DNA from: Sipunculus nudus
Taxonomy: Eukaryota; Annelida; Sipuncula; Golfingiida; Sipunculidae
Assembly: GCA_026874595.1 (NCBI GenBank)
Contig: CM049317.1
Span: forward strand, 27,715,401 to 27,779,400
Reading direction: 5' to 3'
DNA: 64,000 nucleotides
This document shows positions 56,801-64,000 of this stretch, piece after piece. A program made the position numbers and the translations under genes. Under the pieces are notes generated by a model. It made no database searches, was not told where the DNA came from, and saw only the letters and a list, made by a program, of their open reading frames with translations. Position 1 is the first letter of the stretch. Every line of letters begins with the position of its first letter.

Positions 56801-59800
56801 AATTTTTCAGATTTTATAAGTTATTAGGATAAATATAAAATTAGTACCTTATATTTTGCTCAACTTTGACCATGGCACGTTTGTTTCCTGTGAGCTTGTA
56901 TCGATGGATAGAATGTCATGTATTCCATATAACACCTTAAGTCACCTATGGTATTTTTCAGTTCAGTTTTAATGATAAAAAAGTAAATCATATTATTCAT
57001 TACTAATGATTGGGGATCATATGAAGGAAATTAATGATAGACAAAGATGCAGTTGATAATATTAATCTAGATTCTTACTGTGTCTAGTGTGTACATTGAT
57101 GTGAAATTAGTCCAAAATGAATATATTACATTATTTTTTTAAATATAAATAAAAGCCATAAAACCAGGTACTTATGATCATTATTTAAATGTGTTAATTT
57201 TGTATATTCTGGATTCTCAACATCATTGTTTGGTGAAAACTGAATAAATACCTGACATGGAACGATTAATTTGCAATTGTATTTAAATACGAATATGAAT
57301 ATGTACTCCATTATAAAATTTCTTGCATAAAGAACAGGAATTCAGGTAAAAATGAAAGTATATGAACACCAGTGCAAATACTTTCAAAATGTATTCATGA
57401 ATGCATTCATGAATATATTCTTTAATATTATTTTAATAATCATTTCAGTTATATTTCATTTAAAAAAATCATAAGATTCTCTTATTATTTTTAATAAAAA
57501 TTATATTTGGGACAATATTTGTAAAATTATTAAATTAATAGTTAAACTCTTATATTATATGTTCTGCTTATAAGTTATATGGCCAAGTCAAAATCTGTGT
57601 GACAATAGTACTCCATTTGTTAATAAAATAAATGAAATCAATCCTCTTCCCTGTCTCCAAAGATACTATCATACATAAGCTAAACAACAACAACTTATAA
57701 TACAGCTTATATTTATTACCACACAAAACCAGCACGTGAATCATATCTAAATCATATTTTTTATCATATATAACAGCTGAGCGCCGTGACCCATAGGTCC
57801 CTTGTTTTTCTGTAGTCTTTGATTACAGATGCAGGGTCCCACTCCAGGTCACTGGAAGTCAGCAATGCCAGGGTTTCTGATTTGTTACAGTCACTGTGGG
57901 AGATCCCTTGCTGTGACAGGTGTACAGTTATTCTCATATCATCACCCCCCCCCCCCCCCCCCCCCCGGCAAACCCAAGCCACCAAGTGTTATTCAGTAAT
58001 TGTTATTGTTTTCACTGTATCTCCTTAATTGAAATGCTGTTTCCACTCCGATATGCAAAAACTTTCCTTGAAAAAATAATTCAAGGTGTAATCCAGAAGA
58101 TGCAGTGTTGTGTAATGTAGCATTTTTAATGAAATCAATTTTCTTTTAAATGATTTTAACAAATATAAATGAACCCATCAGTATGCTTAAATTATTATAA
58201 AATATGAAGCACGTTATGGATAAATAAAGACACCATTAAAAATTGTGAAATCTAAATCAAGTATTATTTTTAGATATTTATTGTTTTGCAGATTTAAAAG
58301 ATATATTTTTATGGTAAAAAATAAATAAACATTTGTATGCATGATGTGGTTTTTATCTGACAAGACTGAGATTTATGATGATGCAATTGAGAATTATGAA
58401 TCAACTTTTATATTCAGATATATACGTTAAATTGGAAATGTATAGAAATATAAACTTAAATTAGAAAATAATTGATGTGATAAAAAAATCAGGATTTAAT
58501 ACAAACATTTGTTCATTATTTTCCTGCCTCAGCAGAATTTGAGATCAGGCTTTGTTTGCCCTGTTTTATGTTGTTAATTAGCTATATTTCAACTGTATAC
58601 ATTTCATAAAAAAATACATATATATTTAATAATATATATTGTACAAAAAATATATTGAACAAATGTGTAAACTACTGAAATGTCAACAGTTAATCGAAAA
58701 ACCAACTAATGATCATCGTAATAGTACAGATCATTTGTTCACTAACTGCTCACATGCTTTAGTTTCAACATTAGGAAACACATGGTCAGGTCACAAAATA
58801 TTTTTTGCAACAATTTCTTGCTCATCAATACAAACCAATCATATAAACCAACCATGGCCTTTATTACCTCTCCCTTTTACACTTTATCTCCATTAGATAT
58901 TATTTTAGATTTTTACCTTCAAGGTTGATGTCAGCTGAGCACAGTGACCCATAGGTCCCTTGTTTATTACTCCAGGTAAATTCATATTTCTATAAACAGG
59001 GCCAGCAAACAGAAGAGATTGAAGCCTGATGTCAGACCTCCACAGATAGTGGCTAGTTCCTCTATATCCTCACCAGGGGGCATCACTGACAGCTTTCTGA
59101 TGGCTGTCAAATGCTGGGAAATGCTCCATTCCACTGAAACATTAACCAAAGGTAAAGTTAACCCTGTCTGCACAGGATGATTACTTAAACTGTATATTAC
59201 TGATTAGACATGTAGTATATGTACATATAGAGGCTGATTGTTCAATATGGATGTTACTGAAGTTAAAGTCAGCCATCCACCTGCCTTTTCTATTAAATTT
59301 ATGTGATTTTTGGCCTACTCAGCATACCTTTGAATGAACCATATTGAATGTTACAAAAAGTTCTTGTTTGCCTCTGTGGTGAATGTATGAGCTTGTTTTT
59401 ATGCAAGCTGTTATATAACAGCAATGTTGACAAACAAAAAAAAAATGTAAGCTGTAATTAAGTTTGTGGTTTGCATATACTGTAGATCCAGAAATATTAA
59501 TTTGGATTTTATTTTTGTGTTTTGTTTGAAAGATTTTATTGAACCAATATGGTTTTGGTTGTTTTCGTGGATCAAGATAATCAACAAATTCATGATACCA
59601 GCGATAAAAAAAAAATCACACAGTCAAAGAATATCTTGGCAGCAGATGCTAGCTGACTTCATATGTATTCATTATCCCTGGCTGAGTTTTCAATAAAGGG
59701 ACATAAAATGATTTTTACTATTTTATTATTGTCATTGATACATTTAATAAATGTGCTGAATCACTTTTCATGTAAAAAACTATAATCAATATGTGATTTA

Positions 59801-62800
59801 TATATTCTTTTGTAACTTCCCTAATCCCCCCTAATTATGCACAAACAAGGCCTGATGAAATGATAACAATAAAACAATATCAAATGATACTTTAAACTAA
59901 AAACATATCCACATATTTCTTTTTCACATTTCGGTTGAAATATTCAAGAAAAATAGCACATTTTTGTCACGCAAAGCAGTATAGCACTATTGACAGGACA
60001 AGAACAGTACACGTGCAAATGTTTGTTACCAGGGTTACTAAGGCACATCCATGTAAACTCATTTGCGTTACCGCGGGATGCGAATGTAAACTTTTTTCAG
60101 AACACTTATTTTGAATATTGCCGACTAAAGCTGCATGCATAAAAGTTAGCCATTAATAAGACAACCAGTATTTCTTCTGAATATTACCAATAGTTGTACA
60201 TAAATGTTCGCATATGAAGCCTAGCCCTAATCGTCGCAGAATACTAGTGTGCAAATAATGTCCCGCTAATCATCAGATAAGTCAAATTTCTGTCTAGTCA
60301 ACCCATTAAACCAATTTCTGTTTGTTTTTAAAATCTCCAAATAGTTAACAGGTAAAATAACGAATGAACCTCTTGTCTCGAAGCCGCATCTGGGATTTAC
60401 AGGCGCCACATGTGACTACAGCCATGATTAAAATAAAGTTAAGTACTTAGCGGACAAGCCCCATTTAATTTTTCTCTGATCAAGTGATTAGGGTTTATGT
60501 TTTCTGTGAATGTGATGTGACCGAGTGTTAAAACTAACAGGCGATGTATCATGTGCCACATGTGCAATTAGTCCCTTTGTTAGGCACGGGCTGAGCGAAG
60601 CTTGTTTGCTGAACACTTGTTTGCAACTGAACTGCGGTACAGGCGCACCAAGTGATAAACATCTCAGTCGAGCCACCCATGTATTATCTGCTCTCGTTTT
60701 CCTTGCGCATGCCATATGTAGATATTAATAAACCATGATTTCCTCAAATATTCATGGTCTTTCCACGAATTCAAATATCCCACGATTTGCGTCTTGTACA
60801 AAAAGCACGAAAAATTTAAGCCCACAATATTATCTGTATCTATAGTATGTAGAAGTTGAAATCCCACTAGTTGTAAAAACTACCCTTTGCAAAACTCTGG
60901 TACAACTGACCTATCAACAAATGTTCTTGTTCAATTGATTTTATTTGGCTGGCACCCCCTTCATTTTATAAACATGTGGGAGATGAACAAAAAGGAACAG
61001 CCAGTGTGTGATTGGATCAATGAATTCTGACCTATTTTCATGAAAGGTTTAACTGATAATTATTAGTTAAAAGACATTAGATATTGGAATTGGAATTGGC
61101 CCCTGCTTCTCGGAACGGGGGACATTGATTTGGCTTTGTCTGTCCCTCTGTCTGTCTGCCGTCAGGTTTTCATTTCCGGATGACAACTTTCCTAAATATT
61201 ATCCGATTACATTCAAATTTGGGTCAGTGATTGCTCTCATGCAGATCTTGGTTAGGATTGGTTTTGGAGTATGTGACTGAAAATTTATTCCCTCCAGCTC
61301 AGAAAAAAGATATATTAAATTCTGTTCCTATTTCACAACCAAAATTATGACATGTGGAGACGTCTTCAGGGTATCATGAAAACTAAACACAACCACTATG
61401 ACATGTGGAGATATCTTCAGGCAATCATAAAAACTGAAACATATTGATCATGTAAGCATGAAAGACAACAAGAGGCAGAAGCGGTGGACATAAATTCTTA
61501 GACACATTTTGTAATGATCGAAAACATTGTTTATCAAATTGTACATGTTACTATTGTGTGAGGTATCTTACAGTTCTGTTTGTTTTTAGAGTTCAAGCAG
61601 CTGTGCACACATTGGCATGCTGAAAGCTGGACCTGGTTCAACACATTTCAGGCAGACATGCTTATATACCAGGTCAGTAAGATCTCATAGTTTTTTATAG
61701 AAACAATGTTTAATATGTTATACACCATGTATATGTTGAAAAATTAACAGTTATGTTCATCATTGTCATTATTCATATTGGTCCTTAAAAAGCATGAAAA
61801 TCCAAGGATTTAAAAAGAAAAAAAATATTTATTTTACATGGATTGTAAAAGTAGTAATAACTCATACAAAGCACTCTTGATGGTTCAGATGATGGCCTTC
61901 GGTGGTCTGTAGGGTGGATGAAACTGGATCACCCAAAAGAAACACTGACATCAGAAGGGCCACTTCCACCCACTCTCATGGTCTTGATTCACCAGCAGAG
62001 GGAGCTGGGCAATTTACCACTTGATTGTCAAGTCCCCAGAGTCCAAGAATTAATAAAATACAGAATTATAATACATATATATTCTTGAGTTTTAAGAAAA
62101 ATAACCAGAATTCTTGTTAAAATGTGATATTGTGCAGTTCTGTCTTTCAGTATTACATCCAGTGAATGCTGAATTATATTAATTGGGCAGTGAAAACTCC
62201 TACATTTAACATATTCTAAAATACAGAGTCCTATAAATATTTAAATGTAAATATTTAAATATTTACCCTGAGTAACTTTGGGTAGTGTCACCAGCAACTG
62301 ATCAAGAAACATTGTGTGTGCTACACTCCTCATGCTGTTGTTATACACAGCAGTCATACAAGATCTCCTTTACTTTAACTGCTGTTTTGTGTTGCTTGAT
62401 TTCTGGGTTTCTCCACCAGGCTGTGCACAGGCAAAGAATTGTAATCAGACCAATGAGAGTCAGATGTTGCATTATGCATCCAACTCCCCAGTTTTAAACC
62501 TGTGATGCCCCATGCAGTCTCATTGGTTTAATTACAATTCTTGACCAGTGGTGAAACCCAAAACAAACTAGCTGTACAAAGCATTGGTGAAAGCAATGGA
62601 GATCTAGAATGACTGCAGTGTATGTGCAGACTTCATTTGGTGTATTGAAATAATATTTTTCATTCTGTATTTATTATCATTAATGATCTGATGTTTGTTT
62701 CAGGGTCATCTAGAAGAAGCAGTCGGTCATATACAAAAAATTATACCAGAGCTGTCACCTCAAGCCAAGGTAGGTTATCATGTTGTTTTCTTTCTCACCT

Positions 62801-63067
62801 GTGTATAAAGCAGGTATAGTAATTATTTAAATTTCTTTTTTTGTTATGAGGCATGGAATTGGAATTTATGTCACATTTGTCTCTGATAAAATAAAATTGT
62901 CTTTGAAGATACATTTGATCTATAATGGTATTGTCCAGCCTGACAACTCATGCTGAATTTCTTATTAAATTAAATAAGTCAACATAAGGATTATGGTGTA
63001 TACTTTATTTCAGCTGAGAGCAGAACTACAAATAGCCTCATGTCACCATGCTCTGGGGAACACAAAG
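41682..63067 (+). CDS. INTS10: Integrator complex subunit 10, first 13 exons (3' part beyond the window)
   Basis: INTS10 is a subunit of the nuclear Integrator complex, which acts with RNA polymerase II in snRNA 3'-end formation and transcription attenuation. Exons: 41682-41804, 43968-44035, 45626-45729, 46816-46955, 48034-48115, 49061-49210, 52079-52244, 53625-53776, 54803-54881, 59000-59151, 61590-61672, 62704-62769, 63014-63067; all junction phases agree and give 473 codons without a stop. Matches to the vertebrate protein include the N-terminal AKAWLLTAKTLFPDNFNIQ, SPVNC-like TPVNCYRKYF, DVLPL, IPGLTEKDSLIVQPWERLF, KQKRLKP (vertebrate KKRKLAEG region), LCTHWHAESWTWF and QIASCHHALG. The vertebrate protein is about 710 residues, so roughly two thirds is here. 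Helical-repeat protein without catalytic residues. Confidence 0.93.
41805..43967 (+). other. INTS10 intron 1
   Basis: No repeat family or gene recognised. Confidence 0.4.
43968..44035 (+). CDS. INTS10: INTS10 exon 2
   Basis: Encodes FDAYQLEKTQHNYKAAGQII and HA(V); acceptor ATTACAG, donor GTAAGT, ends in phase 2. Confidence 0.9.
44255..45390 (+). repeat. Palindrome-headed repeat element (family copy D) in INTS10 intron 2
   Basis: TTTTTTAGCTCAG at 44255, GACTATAAGTCATCTGAGCT at about 44418 and a second AGCTCATCTGAGCTATAGTC at 44797. The block 44800-45360 is closely similar to 55630-56200 (for example CCAAAATTCGGCATAATGTT and CCCCAAGATCTCCTACCAAG). A 59-bp tandem duplication at about 44298-44414 includes ACAGGGACAGTTTAATCAGT twice. 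Confidence 0.75.
45626..45729 (+). CDS. INTS10: INTS10 exon 3
   Basis: Encodes (V)YSKFPQEKQLWSEIQKITES to ENKFYR; starts in phase 2, ends in phase 1 at GTAAGT. Aligns with the vertebrate FPDQPVVWREI region. Confidence 0.9.
45730..46815 (+). other. INTS10 intron 3
   Basis: Nothing recognised apart from AT-rich sequence and a small repeated phrase CATGAATAAACCTGGGA-TGGG / GATGAACCTGGGACTGTGGG (about 46032 and 46101). Confidence 0.4.
46816..46955 (+). CDS. INTS10: INTS10 exon 4
   Basis: Encodes (E)LFGSLPSSLQGELVLQIAD to PHQMAQQG; starts in phase 1, ends in phase 0 at the weak donor GTCAGC. The end of this exon and its donor are duplicated at 47047-47091. Confidence 0.9.
47047..47091 (+). repeat. 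Copy of the INTS10 exon 4 end and its 5' splice site
   Basis: CTCAGATGGCTCATTGAGGG plus GTCAGCAATAATCATAATCAT repeats 46936-46977 (TCAGATGGCTCAACAAGGGG then TCAGCAAAAATCATAAT) with few changes. An AT-rich stretch between them (46984-47041) recurs at 47391-47453. Confidence 0.75.
48034..48115 (+). CDS. INTS10: INTS10 exon 5
   Basis: Encodes VQLLEAILSIEKQGHILTPV then NCYRKYF; phase 0 to phase 1, donor GTAAGT. Corresponds to the vertebrate ESPVNCFRKLF. Confidence 0.9.
48116..49060 (+). other. INTS10 intron 5
   Basis: An imperfect repeat of ATCCACGCATATTTAATAAG then GTCAGAGATCAC (about 48700 and 48841) is present. No gene or named element. Confidence 0.4.
49061..49210 (+). CDS. INTS10: INTS10 exon 6
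   Basis: Encodes (A)YDVLPLVLRG through VHRWLQKAIEFYICYL to TPMP; starts and ends in phase 1, donor GTAACA. Corresponds to vertebrate CDVLPLI...LNKAAEFYINY. Confidence 0.92.
49530..49960 (+). repeat. Dispersed GGGGGACAT-type repeat, copy 1
   Basis: AGAACGGGGGACATTTATTT, AACTTTCCTAAATATTATC and ATTCAAATTTGG correspond closely to 61107-61500. The copy includes a repeated phrase ACATGTGGAGACATCTTCAG. Confidence 0.75.
50308..51712. mobile_element. DNA transposon with 27-bp perfect terminal inverted repeats
   Basis: TACCGTAAAATCTCCACTTA then AAACCGC at 50308, and the exact inverted form ending at 51712, enclose 1405 bp. The flanks CTATAC (50302-50307 and 51713-51718) look like a 6-bp target duplication, although a TA duplication is also possible. 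AAAACCGCAC-type phrases recur inside the left end (50324, 50344, 50418) and a related one near the right end (about 51625). The largest frame, minus strand 50302-50586, reads through the end and is probably not a transposase. Confidence 0.85.
52079..52244 (+). CDS. INTS10: INTS10 exon 7
   Basis: Encodes (D)VMSPTRKGMAKRPVIPGLTE, QPWERLFELMRLAGVQ and on to FIDTS; starts in phase 1, ends in phase 2 at GTGAGT. Matches vertebrate LMSPSKRSSQKYIIEGLTEK and PWERLF. Confidence 0.95.
52245..53624 (+). other. INTS10 intron 7
   Basis: A short (AC)n tract at about 53388-53411; otherwise nothing recognised. Confidence 0.4.
53625..53776 (+). CDS. INTS10: INTS10 exon 8
   Basis: Encodes (S)RDSQWQQLNSLFLRSTKDEQ to HQYSSRMDPSHFS; starts in phase 2, ends in phase 1 at GTAAGG. 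Corresponds to the vertebrate FQYVNSIQPSLF region. Confidence 0.92.
53777..54802 (+). other. INTS10 intron 8
   Basis: AT-rich sequence; nothing recognised. Confidence 0.4.
54803..54881 (+). CDS. INTS10: INTS10 exon 9
   Basis: Encodes (G)GGGTSHQSAPLVLIEQKSPG then QEASI(V); starts in phase 1, ends in phase 2 at GTAAGT. SAPLVLIE matches vertebrate SQVPLVLLE. Its last ~20 bases and the donor form unit 1 of the downstream 34-bp minisatellite. The phase fits directly to exon 10 at 59000. Confidence 0.9.
54860..55310 (+). repeat. 34-bp minisatellite copying an exon end plus 5' splice site
   Basis: Thirteen consecutive units of about 34 bp (range about 31-40), consensus GGAAGCCAGTATTGTGTAAG then TTATTATCCAGTCA. 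Unit 1 is the end of INTS10 exon 9 with its real donor. By my count GTAAGT is intact in ten units including the real one; two read GTGAAT and one GTAAAT. Units 1-4 and 8-10 look like a higher-order duplication. Confidence 0.92.
55595..57808 (+). repeat. Palindrome-headed repeat element (family copy E) in INTS10 intron 9
   Basis: Head: T-run, TAGCTCAGCTGACTATAAGT then CAACTGAGCTATAGTCGTGG, followed by a CCGTCCGTCTGTCCGTCC stretch. Two long units each end near CCATGGCACGTTT...TTCCTGT (about 56190 and 56870). Tail: CAGCTGAGCGCCGTGACCCA then TAGGTCCCTTGTTT at 57775-57808. A second copy of the tail lies at 58931-58965. Confidence 0.8.
57944..57966. repeat. Poly-C run
   Basis: An almost pure C homopolymer of about 23 bases in INTS10 intron 9. 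Confidence 0.95.
58640..58830 (+). pseudogene. Possible non-LTR retrotransposon endonuclease fragment
   Basis: The frame reads KLLKCQQLIEKPTND, STDHLFTNCS and WSGHKIFFATI. This pattern (QLI-KPT...DH--TN...SDHK--FA) resembles the end of the APE-type endonuclease of LINE-like elements. SGH stands where the catalytic SDH is expected, so it would be inactive. No reverse transcriptase follows. The assignment is by pattern only. Confidence 0.35.
58931..58965 (+). repeat. Extra tail of the palindrome-headed repeat family
   Basis: CAGCTGAGCACAGTGACCCA then TAGGTCCCTTGTTT matches the tail at 57775-57808. It suggests a second or nested copy whose body is 57809-58930. Confidence 0.7.
59000..59151 (+). 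CDS. INTS10: INTS10 exon 10
   Basis: Encodes (V)ASKQKRLKPDVRPPQIV, SSPGGITDSF and CWEMLHSTETLTK; starts in phase 2, ends in phase 1 at GTAAAG. The basic KQKRLK stretch corresponds to vertebrate HKKRKLAEG and could act as a nuclear localisation signal. Confidence 0.93.
59478..60847. mobile_element. Degenerate TIR DNA transposon in INTS10 intron 10
   Basis: TACTGTAGATCCAGAAATAT (left) and, inverted from the right end, TACTATAGATACAGATAATA form imperfect terminal inverted repeats that continue with TTT-TTTTCGTG-like text. TA flanks both ends. The core (60000-60700) is richer in CG than the intron and has no transposase I can recognise. Confidence 0.55.
61098..61510 (+). repeat. Dispersed GGGGGACAT-type repeat, copy 2
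   Basis: CGGAACGGGGGACATTGATT and following text to about 61500 match 49530-49960, including ACATGTGGAGACGTCTTCAG and ACAACAAGAGGCAGAAGC. Confidence 0.75.
61590..61672 (+). CDS. INTS10: INTS10 exon 11
   Basis: Encodes (E)FKQLCTHWHAESWTWFNTF then QADMLIYQ; starts in phase 1, ends in phase 0 at GTCAGT. Corresponds to vertebrate EFTRICLAWKTDTWLWLRIF and TDMIIYQ. Confidence 0.96.
61673..62703 (+). other. INTS10 intron 11
   Basis: Contains the foldback element at 62385-62570. The stretch 61880-62050 looks like dispersed-repeat sequence, but no second copy was found here. Confidence 0.4.
62385..62570. mobile_element. Short foldback element (MITE-like)
   Basis: TTTCTGGGTTTCTCCACCAG...AGAATTGTAATCAGACCAATGAGA on the left is mirrored by TCTCATTGGTTTAATTACAA then TTCTTGACCAGTGGTGAAAC on the right, with a loop of about 60 bases. 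Confidence 0.7.
62704..62769 (+). CDS. INTS10: INTS10 exon 12
   Basis: 22 codons from GHLEEAVGHIQ to LSPQAK; phase 0 at both ends, donor GTAGGT. Corresponds to vertebrate GQYKKAIASLHHL. Confidence 0.93.
63014..63067 (+). CDS. INTS10: INTS10 exon 13, GC donor
   Basis: 18 codons LRAELQIASCHHALGNTK, then AAG followed by GCAAGT, a textbook GC-AG donor. A GT four bases further on would be out of register with the phase pattern. Corresponds to vertebrate RALIQLATCHFALGEYR. Confidence 0.88.
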
Positions 63068-64000
63068 GCAAGTATTTCCACGTTCTTATTTTCAATTCTA
63101 ATTAAAAAAACATTTTCCATTTATTACTGATTATTAAAGTATATGAAGAGGGTAGCAAATGTAATTTCATCATATAGACTAACATTTACATAAGTCACGC
63201 TGTCTTTTGAGAATGCAAATCTTTTTAAAATAATTGTAGGGTGTACTTCATTTGTTATGTGTGTTTTATACCTGCCCCAATAAGCATATTTTACAAAGAT
63301 AGAATATAAGAGAAATGTTTGTTATCCATACCATACTAGTAGATTATAAAGTTTGTTCTCACCTCGGATTCATTAAATTTGATTGCAATCGAGTGACTAC
63401 ATCCTTTGCAGTATATACCAGCTTATGTTGTATAGGGGCTGAGAATGGATGGAGCTTTTGCCCCATTGGGAAAGCTGCAGGCTTCTTTGTAAAAACTATG
63501 TTTCACTCACAAATATGTGTAGCTTTCAGGGTATTCTCGGTGTTATCATCAACTAATGGGGTTGATTACACACCAGACCTAGGGCCCCTCAGGTGGTGTA
63601 CAAGGAGTCTGGTGGATGCAACAACAGATGATTAGTACTGCCCTGTCCTGCTGTCTAAAACTAAAATGGAATTCTGCAGATGTATACTGTGGTTGCTTTT
63701 TTGTTTGTAAGGGTTTCAAATTAGCAATATTCAGGAGAAGAAAGTTGTAGTGAGAATAAAACGTTGGGAATGATATGCACCATTGGTGAAGGCAAGTCAA
63801 AAAGGAAAAAGACTGCTGTTATAAATGATGTCACATCTTTCAAATTATCTGCCATTAGTTACAAGTAATATCAAGTGTTCATCTACATACCCATCCATTC
63901 ATTATCTTTTTACCCACACATTAATTAATGTTATTAATTCATATAATAATGGATATGCTCTGGGTAAATTTTAGTATAATTGTGAGATCTTGACCTCACA
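63068..64000 (+). other. INTS10 intron 13 (continues beyond the window)
   Basis: No further INTS10 exon was found. A second copy of the SINE-like repeat lies at about 63400-63690 (GGTATTCTCGGTGTTATC, GATTACACACC, CTGCCCTGTCCTG, GGAATTCTGCAGATGTA). Confidence 0.6.
63400..63690 (+). repeat. SINE-like dispersed repeat, second copy
   Basis: Its 3' part aligns with 26510-26670. The tRNA-like head seen at 26370 is not recognisable here. Confidence 0.55.

Noticed and set aside
57814-57919. Possible INTS10 exon (open frame with ...SLEVSNARVSDLLQSLWEIP)
   Set aside because: Exon 9 ends in phase 2 and joins exon 10 at 59000 directly to give a family-like sequence. Neither acceptor here gives an open frame in that phase, and the reading has no INTS10 similarity.

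Overview
The window is eukaryotic nuclear DNA, most likely from a marine lophotrochozoan and probably a bivalve mollusc. It has intron-rich genes with GT-AG splice sites, AT-rich introns, long (TA)n microsatellites, and many dispersed repeats of types common in bivalve genomes. I cannot name the species from the sequence alone. No bacterial-style gene, CRISPR array or rRNA gene is present.

Two host genes lie on the + strand. The first is an ALDH1-class (cytosolic, ALDH1A-like) aldehyde dehydrogenase in 14 exons, 16374-34789. Every intron phase is compatible and all catalytic residues are present, but exon 3 is one base short (22787-22788), so as written the reading frame stops at 22829. The second is Integrator complex subunit 10 (INTS10). 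I find 13 exons from its ATG at 41682 to 63067, covering 473 codons, and the gene runs off the right edge. Its last visible donor is a GC-AG type. About 6.9 kb of intergenic DNA with small DNA transposons separates the two genes.

The left 16 kb is accessory sequence upstream of the ALDH gene. At 1-1240 is a ~155-bp tandem repeat array in which most units carry a palindrome AGGTCAnnnTGACCT (an estrogen-response-element-like IR3). At about 3.7-5.6 kb and 6.8-8.1 kb lie two diverged copies of a segment that each end in a version of ALDH exon 1 (5543-5590 intact, 8084-8123 damaged), upstream of the third version that begins the recognisable gene (16374-16421). At 9.2-10.7 kb is another ~150-bp repeat array rich in TGACCT half-sites, and a Ty3/gypsy LTR retrotransposon (10721-15481) is inserted into its end. 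The element has 162-bp LTRs differing at one position, a GTGAC target duplication, a tRNA-Ser-type primer binding site and a gag-pol frame broken by one in-frame TAA.

The introns and spacer hold a large repeat family headed by a palindromic AGCTCAG...CTGAGCT end (1-1240, 20108-22630, 27640-28960, 44255-45390, 55595-57808), several terminal-inverted-repeat elements (8515, 24992, 36407, 39186, 50308, 59478, 62385), SINE-like repeats, a 54-bp minisatellite in the last ALDH intron, and a 34-bp minisatellite in INTS10 that copies the end of an exon together with its 5' splice site. The most interesting items are that splice-site minisatellite, the repeated ALDH first exons, the nuclear-receptor-like palindrome arrays upstream of an ALDH1A-like gene, and the frameshifted ALDH exon behind a TA-repeat acceptor.
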